A stretch of DNA of 46,029 nucleotides from assembly GCA_026991575.1 (NCBI GenBank), contig JALXBF010000135.1:1-46029 (forward strand). Reading direction: 5' to 3'. Position numbers and translations under genes: made by a program. The stretch comes from Planctomycetota bacterium. GTDB taxonomy: Bacteria; Planctomycetota; Planctomycetia; JALXBF01. Shown here piece after piece: positions 1 to 8,498 of this stretch. The notes beneath the pieces are model-generated. The model saw only the letters and a program-made list of their open reading frames with translations. It did not search any database and was not told the DNA's origin. How positions within the stretch are numbered: position 1 is the first letter of the stretch; every line of letters starts with the position of its first letter.

Positions 1-170
1 TGCGGCCCAGTGGGCCTCGGGCCGGGGGGTATGGATTCTAGACTGGGGGTCTTGCGCGTTGGGCGATGAGATTCCGATCACGTAATGGGTGGCCGTCCCG
101 AGCAGTCACGTGCGGTCGGCTGTGTGTTTATTCCGAACCTGACGGGATAGCGTGGCACCGTGCCGAAACT
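1..170. repeat. Repeat block R, copy 1 (left end cut by window)
   Basis: The first ~130-170 bases match, by eye and with many substitutions, three other places at about 2488-2790, 13250-13440 and 15905-16170. Shared landmarks are a gcggtccag-like start, a ggatt..tag..tgg stretch, TTGCGCGTTGGGC (the other copies have TGCGCGTCGGGC or TGGGCGTTGGGC), then a GGGTGGCC..GAGC..TCGGCTG stretch. This copy and copy 3 precede WD40 genes; copies 2 and 4 follow them. I see no gene here. Exact borders need an alignment. Confidence 0.5.
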
Positions 171-549
171 GTTTGGGTGAGACCAGACCTGTGTGGCGTG
201 TGTATCAGGTGCGTTGCTCCTGCTCGGAGGGCGGGGCCGAGCGAAGTGATGCTCCTGCAGGAGAACGTTGGTGGGTCCGGGTTCGTCAAGGCCGGGGGAT
301 TTTGACTGGCCGGGTGGTCGCGGGGTGGGCTGGGTGTGGTGAGCTGTTCTGCGGCTTAGCCCATCCGAACGTGTAGACCGGGAGAGAGCCGATGCGTCGA
401 GACGGGCTATGGGGACAACGTGCTGGTGCCAGCAGAGGTGGTCTGTGCGTGCGCAGGTTGCTGCTCTGGTGCTAGTGAGCATCTGCCACGTGGCAGGGGA
501 TCGAGTTGTTTGCGGTTTGTAGGAACGTGGCACTCGGAGGAGATGGCAC
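171..549 (+). other. Conserved 5' leader of WD40 gene 1, with a short uORF
   Basis: This leader is homologous to 13441-13853 upstream of the second WD40 gene. Shared stretches include CCTGACGGG, GGCGGGG..GTG..AAG, GGCCGGGTTGG-like, GTGAGCTGTTCTGCGGC, GGGAGAG..CCGATGCG and GAGTTGTTTGCGGTTTGT. An ATG at 392, preceded by the purine-rich GGGAGAGAGCC, opens a 27-codon frame that ends at TAG 473-475. In the second cassette the equivalent ATG (13701) stays open and runs into the WD40 frame. The leader is therefore either untranslated, a leader peptide, or a decayed N-terminal extension; I cannot decide. I see no clear promoter. Confidence 0.5.
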
Positions 550-2256
550 ATGGCAACGGGCTCGGGCGCTGCTGATAAACCCATAGGAAATGCAGTGAAG
601 ACACTCGGCGACCCGCGTCTTCGACACTGGGCCGAAGTTAACAGCGTAGCGTTCAGCCCCGACGGGCGTCTGATCGCATCGGGTAGCTGGGACCACACGA
701 TCAGGCTGTGGGACGCAGCCAGCGGTGAGGAGCTACGCACGCTCACTGGGCATGGGTATGGGGTCCATAGCGTCGCGTTCCGTCCCGACGGGCGTCTGAT
801 CGCCTCGGGTGGCGGCGATGGCATGATCAAGCTGTGGGACGCGGCCAGCGGTGAGGAGCGGTGTACGCTCAGGGGGCATGAGGTCGGGGTCAACAGCGTA
901 GCGTTCAGTCCCGACGGGTGTCTGATCGCATCGGGGAGCCTCGATGGCACGATCAAGCTGTGGGACGTGGCGAGCGGTGAGGAGCTGCGCACGCTCAGAG
1001 GACATGAGGCCGTCGTCAAGAGCGTAGCGTTCAGCCCCGACGGGCATGTGATCGCATCGGGTAGCTGGGACCGCACCATCAGGCTGTGGGACGCGGTGAG
1101 CGGTAAAGAGTTGCGCACGCTCACGGGGGACAAGTTGGGTGTCAACAGCGTAGCGTTCCGTCCCGACGGGCATGTGATCGCATCAGGTGGCTGGGACCAC
1201 ACGATCAAGCTGTGGGACGTAGAGAGCGGCAAAGAACTGCGCACGCTCACGGGGCATGAGGACGGGGTCCAGAGCGTAGCGTTCCGTCCCGACGGGCATG
1301 TGATCGCATCGGGTAGCTGGGATGACACGATCAGGCTGTGGGACGTGACGAGCGGTAAAGTGCTGCGTACACTCACGGGGCATGCGTGGAAGATCACCAG
1401 CCTAGCGTTCAGTCCCGACGGGCGCCTGATCGCATCGGGGGCGTGGGACCACACGATCAGGCTCTGGAACGCGGAGAGTGGCGAGGAACTACGCACGGTC
1501 GCGGGGCATGCGAGCATGGTTAAGAGAGTAGCGCTCAGTTCCGACGGGCGTCTGATCGCATCAACGAACCTTGATGGCACGATCAGGCTCTGGGACGCGG
1601 AGAGTGGTGAGGAACTACGCACGCTCACGGGGCATAACACGGGGTATGAGTGGCAGGTCAACAGCACAGCGCGCAGTCCCGACGGGCGTCTGATCGCCTC
1701 GGGGAACGACGATGGCACGATCAAGCTGTGGGACGTAGAGAGCGGCAAAGAGCTGCGCACGCTCACTCGGCATAAGTTCGGGGTCGCCAGCGTAGCGTTC
1801 AGTCCCGACGGGCATCTGATCGCATCAGGTGGCTGGGACCACACGATCAAGCTGTGGGACGTAGAGAGCGGCAAAGAGCTGCGCACGCTCACGGGGCATG
1901 AGGAGGTGATCTGGATCGTAGCATTCCGTCCCGACGGGCGCCTGATCGCATCGGGAAGCTGGGACCACACGATCAAGTTGTGGGACGTAGAGAGCGGTAA
2001 AGAACTGCGTACACTCACGGGGCATGCGTGGAAGGTCACCAGCCTAGCGTTCAGTCCCGACGGGCGCCTGATCGCATCGGGGGGCGGCGATGGCACGGTA
2101 AGGCTCTGGGATGCCGACTCCGGGACGCCTCTGCAGACGTGGGTGCTCGCACCGGGCGGAGGTGTGATTGGAGATGTTTGCTTTTCCGACGACGGTCGCT
2201 ACCTGGCAACGGCCAACGGCAACGGCACCATTTCCATCCTGCGTGTCGAGAGGTAG
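550..2256 (+). CDS. WD40-repeat protein 1 (568 aa)
   Basis: The protein is almost entirely WD40 repeats of about 42 residues. I count twelve canonical units and a thirteenth diverged C-terminal one ending near TANGNGTISILRVER. Each unit follows the pattern GH..V.SVAFSPDGRLIASG then D.TIKLWD.ASG.ELRTL. Adjacent units are nearly identical in DNA (about 126 bp period), with differences clustered just after GH and around the SGS-x-D-x-TI position. WD40 units form beta-propellers that act as protein-binding platforms; this count would suit two stacked six- or seven-bladed propellers. There is no signal peptide, membrane segment, kinase or other effector domain. The start at 550 is preceded by CGGAGGA and matches the MATGSG start of its paralogue. 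The partner is unknown. The family call is firm; the role is not. Confidence 0.93.
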   Translation: MATGSGAADKPIGNAVKTLGDPRLRHWAEVNSVAFSPDGRLIASGSWDHTIRLWDAASGEELRTLTGHGYGVHSVAFRPDGRLIASGGGDGMIKLWDAASGEERCTLRGHEVGVNSVAFSPDGCLIASGSLDGTIKLWDVASGEELRTLRGHEAVVKSVAFSPDGHVIASGSWDRTIRLWDAVSGKELRTLTGDKLGVNSVAFRPDGHVIASGGWDHTIKLWDVESGKELRTLTGHEDGVQSVAFRPDGHVIASGSWDDTIRLWDVTSGKVLRTLTGHAWKITSLAFSPDGRLIASGAWDHTIRLWNAESGEELRTVAGHASMVKRVALSSDGRLIASTNLDGTIRLWDAESGEELRTLTGHNTGYEWQVNSTARSPDGRLIASGNDDGTIKLWDVESGKELRTLTRHKFGVASVAFSPDGHLIASGGWDHTIKLWDVESGKELRTLTGHEEVIWIVAFRPDGRLIASGSWDHTIKLWDVESGKELRTLTGHAWKVTSLAFSPDGRLIASGGGDGTVRLWDADSGTPLQTWVLAPGGGVIGDVCFSDDGRYLATANGNGTISILRVER

Positions 2257-2487
2257 ATGACGGCACGGAGGTCCTCTTGTTGGTGGGGAGCCCCTGCCTG
2301 GGCGAGGAACGCCAGATGAGGCGGCCAAAGCGTCGGGCTGTCGCACGCTAGCTCACACCGCGGAGCGGTCCCGTACGGCGCGCGCTGGCCTCAGCCCGGG
2401 GCATTCCTGCCTACTGAGCTGGTGGCTGCCTGTCCCCGAGCAAGGTAACCTGCACGCCTGCCTCCTGTGCACGCCGCGCGACGCCCC
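2257..2487 (+). other. Conserved 3' flank of WD40 gene 1
   Basis: The sequence after the stop codon matches the region after the second WD40 gene (15678-15904). Shared words include ACGG..TGGAGG-like, TTGGTGGGGAG, CGCCTGGGC, GTCGCACG and CCTCAGCCCGGG. No reading frame is kept open in both copies, so I treat it as non-coding DNA that travels with the gene. No obvious terminator hairpin with a T-run was found. Confidence 0.5.
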
Positions 2488-2790
2488 CGCGTGCCGCAGC
2501 AGTCTTGTCTGAGTCGAGGCACGGGGAGCGCAGCTGCGACGGGTCTGGCTCTGCGGTCCGGATGGCTGCCAACCGGACGAACGCATCCTAACCCGGGCGC
2601 TGCTGCGCGTCGCGCCGCCAGGTCCACCAGATCGATGGGCCGCCATCCCGGCCGTGAGTTGTAGGATTCGTTCTGCACGTGCCTTCCGGCAGCGGTCCAG
2701 CGGATGGCAGGTTGTACGGGCTGGCAGGCGGGTACGGAGGTCTGAACTCCGCGATGGTGGGTAGACGGCACGGCTGACGCACTCCAAATC
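2488..2790. repeat. Repeat block R, copy 2
   Basis: This block parallels copy 4 (15905-16170) over its whole length. Shared pieces are CTTGTCTGAGT.GAGG, GGGAGCGCAGC.GCGACGGGT, GCGGTCCGG, GGCGCTGCTGCGCGTCGCG (copy 4: GGATGCTGTTGGGCGTTGG), CAGC.GATGGCA.GTTGT and a GATGGTGGG/AATGATGGG end. Its first half also matches copies 1 and 3 upstream of the WD40 genes. It is diverged and non-coding. Confidence 0.5.
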
Positions 2791-2993
2791 GTGGAAATGG
2801 AGCCCGTGCGGAGCAGTTCTAGCCCATCGTTGGGGTTCGACGGGGGGCTGCACGCGGACCGGCAACTATTCACAGAGTCCTGTCATGCCAGCGCGCAGCG
2901 CCGACACGGCCTCGTGTGGGCGGAGGAGAAGGCCTGTATTGAGTCAGTGGGATCCTGGAAGACAAACCCCGTTGGCCGCCGCAACAGGCTCGC
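2791..2993. other. Non-coding gap
   Basis: I see no gene, hairpin or recognisable repeat here. It joins the tail of the first WD40 cassette to the decayed insertion sequence. Confidence 0.5.
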
Positions 2994-4114
2994 TTAAGTG
3001 GACAGCGCCCCTTTGAGAACGGCTTCCACGGTGAGTAAGGGGGAGAGAGGTGACTGTGGGCCCAGGGGACTACTCCTGAGGATACAGGACTTGATCTTGT
3101 CGACACCGATGCCCATCGCCTTCAACTTGGCAATGCCGGTCTTCGTGTGTGATTGTCGTGCCTGCCTGTTGCGACGCTGACAATACTGCTGCTTCTGGAT
3201 TTCGTCCTCACATCGCCCGCGCCGGACCTTTCGTGGCAGGGTGGCAGTGTCAAGCCACACGTTCATCGCGCTTCGGACTTGCCAGACGGTGATCCGATCC
3301 TTGTGTGCACCGTCGGATTCGTCGTACCTCTGCCGAATCCGAGCACAGAACAACCAGCTCAACTGGCTGACGTAGAAGTATCGGTGCAAGCAACGCCATC
3401 TGCAGAATCTTCGGCTTGCGCAGCCATCCGTGGAAGTTCCCCCGGAATCTCCCCGACAAACACCTGCCCACGCTCTTCCAGGCCTGTCAGAAACCCACCG
3501 TCGCGACCGTACAACGCGTCGAACGTCCACGCCGACACACGAATGCCGTTGCCCAAGATGTGGTCAATTTGACCCAACGCAATCTCCGGTTTGGTCCGGA
3601 ACTGGACGTCGTTCAGAATGTACGCCTGTTTTCGGCCACCGGGAGCGCTTGCCCACTCCTTGGGGAGATACACGGTGCTATCGAGGATGACCTGAAACCC
3701 GGGAGTCAAGTAGCCAATGTGCACTGCGACGACGCAGTTGTCCACCTTGCCCAGGTTCTCGTTGTACTGCCGCCCGACACCTGCCGTGTGCCGACCGCTC
3801 TTGGATGTGCCCGATTCGTCCACACACCCAATGGCATCCGAGCGCGCATATTGCGTGGCTACGCTCTCCTGGCATCGGCCGCGCAACTTTGGGCCATCCC
3901 ACTTGATCGACTCGAGGAACCGCTGCTGCGTCCGAGGCTCCTCCCTGAACCTCGTCGCGATCACCTCGGCATTCTTGCGCTCCAGATTCGACAACTGGCC
4001 TCGAACGCACACCCCGCGTAGCCTCCGTCCCTACCATCCTCGGAAACACTCATCGAACCAACTCAGAAATCGCCCCAACTCCCTGCCGAGACCAGCAATC
4101 TGCTTCAAGGTCAT
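2994..4114 (-). pseudogene. Broken IS701-family-like transposase
   Basis: Pieces of one DDE transposase are spread over several minus-strand frames. The start is an ATG at 4114 giving MTLKQIAGLGRELGRFLSWF, interrupted by an in-frame TAG at 4033-4031. The same frame then continues (VRGQLSNLERKNAEVIATRF) through CVDESGTSKSGRHTAGVGRQY, the first catalytic Asp motif, and FDALYGRDGGFLTGLEERG. It loses frame near 3420. The following part is found in other frames: FHGWLRKPKILQMAL, then DEIQKQQYCQRRNRQARQSH and KAMGIGVDKIKSC near 3090. At least one nonsense codon and two frameshifts make it inactive. I could not find convincing terminal inverted repeats or a target duplication. Confidence 0.75.
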
Positions 4115-4439
4115 TCGTGACGATCCCCCTATTTCCCGGGACTCCTCCCCAGGGAGCGCACACCGAGAGATCGCATTTTTCCCCTCGCTGATCGCACCCA
4201 ACACGCGCCGCTCACGTAACCATCAGCACTAACGCTGGCTGCGCACCGCACGCCGCCAAAACTGGCGCAGCCAAACTAAGCATCGCCACGTGACGTTCGC
4301 CACCCGCCAGAGTCCAGCTTTTCCTAACGCGACAACTGTCTCCCGCTCTGCTCGCTAACCCCGCAGACCTCGTCCCTCACTCCCACCCAGCCGAACGGAT
4401 AGACTCGTCCCGCTTCGGAAAGAGCCTCCCCTATCTGTC
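4115..4439. other. Non-coding gap, probable right end of the dead IS
   Basis: No gene is visible. The piece next to 4114 would contain the promoter end of the insertion sequence, but I could not recognise its terminal repeat. The rest separates it from the convergently placed lipoprotein stop codon. Confidence 0.4.
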
Positions 4440-5690
4440 TTACCGAATGGACCTCGACTCTATAATCAGCTGCATGCGTGCTACGTCGGGGCTGTCCTCG
4501 TCTGTATTCCAGACTTCCTCCGGCGGCCTCGACACCGTCTTATCAGGCTTCACCGTCACCGAGAAGCTATGGGTCCCATCAAGATCTCGTGTATCCTCTG
4601 ACGTCCCCTCGTAGAGAAGCATATCGAACTGCAGCGTGACCTCCCCGCTCGTTGAGCACTGGCCATAGAAATACACCTCCAACCTGCACTCCCCACCCCA
4701 TGTTACCTTCGCGAACAATGTCTTAGGTATCAACTCGCCTCTTCCAACGCGGAAGCTCTTCGTTACCGAGGTCCGAATCTCCTCGTTCTCCCCGATCCAC
4801 TCGTCGTCGACCCCATGGATGGCCGCCTTGATCTTAACCTGTTGTGCCACAACCGCTGGCTGTGCTGGGCGCGGCACATCGTGCTCAATCGCTACGGAGA
4901 ATTGTTCGCGGCCGTCCGAGATCAGAAGGCGTGACATCGCCCGTGTCATCGACAGCGACCTCAGGTTGATGCGGGCAACATACCGCGAGGGAAACGTTAT
5001 TGCCTCTCGCTCGATGCGCGCAATGCGTTGTCCCTTCCTGTCCAAGACCCACAGCGACAGGGCCGGCTCGGCTCGTGCACTCATTCCCCAACCATGTAAC
5101 TCCAAAGCTGGCGGGTCTAGGGCGTACCCGCCCGCCGGATCGGCGCTGTGCCATCGCACCCGCACGGCGTACGGAAACACTGCGACCACTGTTGGAGGAA
5201 GCGCCGAGCGCAGCTTTCCAAGGTCCTCTAGAACCCGCTCGTAGGTTTCTTGACGAACCTTCCCATAGCGCTCAAGGTCCTCGAGAATCAGCGCCCGGTC
5301 ACGGCGCAGCGTCTCTAGTAGGCTGACAATGTATCCTCGGATCTTTTCCTCTAGGTAGTCTACCATAACTTTGCCTTGATTCCCTGCGTCGAGCACAGCA
5401 AGCCGGACCACCGGCTCGAGAGCACCTCGGAGTGCCATCCGAAACCGGGAGGGCGCGGTAGAGAGGTGCCGATCGAGTGTGTCGTGCAGTCGCGCTACCT
5501 CGTCGCGCCACGCCCTCGACTCCTGCACAAGCTCGGTTCTTACGTTCTCAAGTACCCGGATCGCTGCATCTAAGTGGTCTACGTGCAGCGGTATAGAGGA
5601 CTGACAGCCGCCCACCGCAGTAATGGCTATGACTACCACACATAGGACTTGGATCCCACGTGGACACCTTATTGGTTGCGGCGTCTGCAT
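4440..5690 (-). CDS. Putative lipoprotein of unknown function (416 aa)
   Basis: I do not recognise the family. The N-terminus has a basic start, a hydrophobic stretch (VLCVVVIAITAVGG) and a cysteine in a lipobox-like VGGC at about residue 29, so it is probably a lipid-anchored exported protein. Residues ~35-165 are charged and helical with few breaks (for example YLEEKIRGYIVSLLETLRRD and ETYERVLEDLGKLRS), suggesting a coiled coil. Residues ~170-416 look beta-rich and may be one or two immunoglobulin-like domains (YAVRVRWHSAD, ALELHGWGM, RLEVYFYGQCSTSGEV). The start at 5690 has GAGGAAA just upstream. It stands alone between two non-coding stretches. Being intact in a decayed neighbourhood argues that it is functional. 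Confidence 0.8.
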   Translation of the reverse strand: MQTPQPIRCPRGIQVLCVVVIAITAVGGCQSSIPLHVDHLDAAIRVLENVRTELVQESRAWRDEVARLHDTLDRHLSTAPSRFRMALRGALEPVVRLAVLDAGNQGKVMVDYLEEKIRGYIVSLLETLRRDRALILEDLERYGKVRQETYERVLEDLGKLRSALPPTVVAVFPYAVRVRWHSADPAGGYALDPPALELHGWGMSARAEPALSLWVLDRKGQRIARIEREAITFPSRYVARINLRSLSMTRAMSRLLISDGREQFSVAIEHDVPRPAQPAVVAQQVKIKAAIHGVDDEWIGENEEIRTSVTKSFRVGRGELIPKTLFAKVTWGGECRLEVYFYGQCSTSGEVTLQFDMLLYEGTSEDTRDLDGTHSFSVTVKPDKTVSRPPEEVWNTDEDSPDVARMQLIIESRSIR

Positions 5691-6958
5691 TTCGATTTCC
5701 TCACAATTGCCGGTTATACACTGCGCTTTGGTGCAGGATGCGATACACCCGCGCCGCCAAGACCGGACCGGCGCGCCGCGAGACCCGAGATAGCAGCATA
5801 GTCAACGACAAAGGGGCGGCCGGGGCATTTCTGAGTGCCGTACTGTCGCGGCACATGCACGATCTGAACCCAAGTATGGTTGAGCGCAGTGCTCAGCCCG
5901 CGCGCCGCTCCATACAGGGGCAGACCGCTTGACGAGCGCACAGACACCTCGTTCTATCCACGGGATCCCGGTGTGCCGGTCGCTCGCCAACATGGACGCA
6001 CGGGAGCTCAGAAGCCGTGCACACTCGGCTGTCCACAGGGATCGTTGCCGACAGCGTGCCCCACGTTGGCAGCGGCCAGACCACCTCTTCAGCGGGGGGT
6101 ACGCCGCCCTGTCGTCAACTGGCACCATGTCATCCCGCCCTAGCCATTTTTCGCGCCCTGGAATGGACCGTATCCGCGTCGGCGTCCTTTTGTCGGGCCG
6201 CGGGCTCCGAGTACGATGCGGGGGAGCCGCAGCCGAACCACTGGACCACCGCAGGCAGCTGCGAAGCGTCGTCACCGCCGAGTGAAACTCCGAGCAATTG
6301 TCCGCATGTCTGATAGGGTGCACGAACGTCCAACCGCTGCAATGGGTGTCGCGAATCCACCGGCCCAACGACGCGGTTCGCTTTACCAGAGCAGCCAGCT
6401 GTGCCGCCAACCGCTCCGACCATTCGGTCCCATGCGAACTATCCGACGACGCTGCCACATTTCTCCCGAGGAGCCAAGTCGTGCCCAAACCAGCAACTTT
6501 GTAGAAGGCTAGGCCATAAAGCTGTCAGCAACCTGCAGCTGTCAGCGCTTTCCCCTGGGGTGTACCCACGAAGACGGGTAGACGTGCCAAGGGGCTTCAG
6601 CGCACGCCGTGGCAGGCTCCCGATAACAACTCGTACGGGGACGCTTCGTGCATTCATCTCAACTCGAACGATGTCGTCCCAACTCGACGAAACTGGTCTC
6701 CCTTCATGCTAATCGCGAACGTCGCGCCAGCCGCGCAACCACCGTGGGGAATTGCTCAGACGGTCCGGTTCGAAGCTCCGTTGTCCTGTCCCAAGCGGCC
6801 TCATCAGGTCGCGGAGCTACGGTGGGCGAAGCTGCTTTACGTGACGAACTGGTCGGTTCGCCGGCTATTTTGCCCGGCAGCCAAACGGAATGGGGTGCAG
6901 CCGAGACGATCGTACGTGCTGCAGCCGCGCAATCGCTGAGCATCCCCCCTGCGAGCAG
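5691..6958. other. Long non-coding stretch (1.27 kb)
   Basis: No open frame here looks like a protein family. The longest (minus strand, 5802-6488) is arginine-, serine- and cysteine-rich without recognisable motifs or a ribosome-binding site. I see no tRNA, no strong inverted repeat and no match to the WD40 cassette blocks. It may be old decayed coding sequence. Confidence 0.45.
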
Positions 6959-7717
6959 CTAGGTACGCTCATCCTCGAGTTCCCGCAATGCCCTGCGCGC
7001 GGCCTCGCGAACCCACTCGTCCTCATCCTCCAGCCTTGCCATCAACGGCTCAACCGCCCGCCTGTCACCTATCTTCCCCAACGCCTGGCAAGCGGCTTCG
7101 CGAACCCACTTCTGCCCGTCTTCCAGCCGCGCAATCAACGGCTCCACCGCACGCTTATCCCCCAACTCCCCTAACGCCTTGCACGCCGCCTCACGAACCC
7201 ACCGCTGTTCGTCTTCCAATCGCGCAATCAACGGCTCGACCGCGCGCTTGTCGCCCAACTCCCCTAACGCCTTGCACGCAGCTTCACGCACACTCCTCTG
7301 CCCGTCCTCCAATCGCGCCATCAACGGCTCCACCGCACGCTCGTCCCCCAGTTCGCGCAACGCGTTACAGGCGGCCCCACGAACCCACTCATCCTCATCC
7401 TGCAGCCGCGCAATCAACGGCTCGACCGCACGTTTGTCGCCCAACTTCCCTAACGCCTCACACGCAGCTTCGCGAACCCACTCGTCCTCATCCTTCAGCC
7501 TTGCCATCAACGGCTCAACCGCCCGCCTGTCACCTATCTTCCCCAACGCCTTGCAGGCGGCCTCGCGAACCCACTCGTCCTCATCCTCCAGCCGCGCAAT
7601 CAGCGGTTCGACCGCACGCCTATCGCCCACCGCTCCCAGTGCCTCGCAGGCCTCAACGCGCGCCATCGATCTGGGGTCTTCGAGTTGCCGAAGTACCGCG
7701 TCGAGATTCCGGGCCAT
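6959..7717 (-). CDS. HEAT-repeat (PBS-lyase type) protein (252 aa)
   Basis: After a short N-terminus (MARNLDAVLRQLEDPRSMAR) the protein is seven consecutive 31-residue units of the form D.RAVEPL.ARLEDEDEWVREA and AC.ALG..G. This is the PBS-lyase HEAT-like repeat, which stacks into an alpha-solenoid used for protein binding. The units differ at few positions (DEDEW, DGQRS, DEQRW, DGQKW) and are nearly identical in DNA with a 93-bp period, which points to recent expansion. The ATG at 7717 is chosen because the frame upstream (to 8122) has no family resemblance and looks like chance. No catalytic residues, signal peptide or membrane segment are seen. No adjacent gene explains a partner. The ends of the array could have been changed by repeat slippage. 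Confidence 0.85.
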   Translation of the reverse strand: MARNLDAVLRQLEDPRSMARVEACEALGAVGDRRAVEPLIARLEDEDEWVREAACKALGKIGDRRAVEPLMARLKDEDEWVREAACEALGKLGDKRAVEPLIARLQDEDEWVRGAACNALRELGDERAVEPLMARLEDGQRSVREAACKALGELGDKRAVEPLIARLEDEQRWVREAACKALGELGDKRAVEPLIARLEDGQKWVREAACQALGKIGDRRAVEPLMARLEDEDEWVREAARRALRELEDERT

Positions 7718-8171
7718 TGCTGGCTCCCGCGTTCCCCCCGCGCACACCACTCGCCGCGTCGCCGGCCGAAGCAACCGCAGACACAAGTCCCCATCAATCC
7801 ACCCTGCGGAAACGCCCGAACCATCCGGCGAGTCCACTTCCACCGGTTCGGCCTCGCGCCGTTGTCGTAGTCGGCCAAGAGCCGAACGGCGGCACAAGCC
7901 CAGTATACCCAAGTACGGACGTATTCGGTGGCGCCGTAGCGATAGGAGGAAGCGGTTAGGGAGTCCGCAAGCTGTTGACTGACCGGGTTTGTGCGTCGGT
8001 GCCGAGGAGACTTTCCGCGCAGAAGGGCTGTCCCAGTGGCGTCCTGAGCCGTGTTCGCGGATCCGGAACGAAAAGCACGAATTTTCGACCAAGGATGGCC
8101 TGGCGCGGGGACATGTTGGCATGCAGGCTGCCTCAGAGGCGCCCCCTTCAGAAAGCCACTCACATCAGGAG
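7718..8171. other. Non-coding gap upstream of the HEAT-repeat gene
   Basis: The minus-strand frame stays open here as an upstream extension of the HEAT gene, but its composition is unlike a protein family. It should contain the HEAT gene promoter, which I could not place. Confidence 0.4.
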
Positions 8172-8430
8172 AAGCACGATGGCCCGAAACACGACGCGTC
8201 GGCTGGTTGCCTGGGAGACGCTGGAGGAGGGTCCCACACCATCCGAACGATCCGCAATCTTCTGGAAGTCATCCCCGACGAGCGGTTGCTCGCATCGTTG
8301 ACAAGAGCTCGTGGTCGTGGCCGAAATGATGTGCCCGTACGGTTGAGCCCCACCTGGCAGCCAACCAGCCTGGCGTTCCGCGCAGGTCCCATCCGGCTGT
8401 TGCGCGCGCTGGGCAGCGGGACTGGCCGCG
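8172..8430 (+). pseudogene. Possible N-terminal scrap of a transposase
   Basis: Two plus-strand frames carry fragments resembling the N-terminus of DDE transposases with a DUF772-like head: IRTIRNLLEVIPDERLLASL followed by RARGRGRNDVPVR, then SLAFRAGPIRLLRALGS. In such proteins the order is a 'PDE.LLA.L..ARG.GR.DYPVR' segment and then a helix with '..R..RNP.L'. There is no catalytic core afterwards: the sequence runs into the thrS 3' end. A short open piece before it (MARNTTRRLVAWE, from 8179) may be the original start with a frameshift. This is recognition by eye on a short stretch. Confidence 0.4.
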
Positions 8431-8498
8431 GGCAGACGGCCGGCAGGTCCCGGGCCGCTAGCAAGCCACCAGTGCCACCTGCAACATCGCCCCGAAGC

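Noticed and set aside
78-2096. 672-codon open frame antisense to WD40 gene 1 (and similar ones antisense to WD40 gene 2)
   Set aside because: The 126-bp period is a multiple of three, so an open antisense frame is copied through every repeat. The translated product only mirrors the WD40 units.
5802-6488. 228-codon minus-strand frame
   Set aside because: Composition (Arg, Ser, Cys, Trp) is unlike real proteins, and no motifs or ribosome-binding site are seen.
6988-7959. Pro/His/Ser-rich open frames on the plus strand over the HEAT gene
   Set aside because: They are low-complexity mirrors of the 93-bp repeats, with no ribosome-binding site or family.
7718-8122. Upstream extension of the HEAT-repeat frame
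   Set aside because: It has no homology, and a reasonable start exists at 7717 immediately before the repeats.
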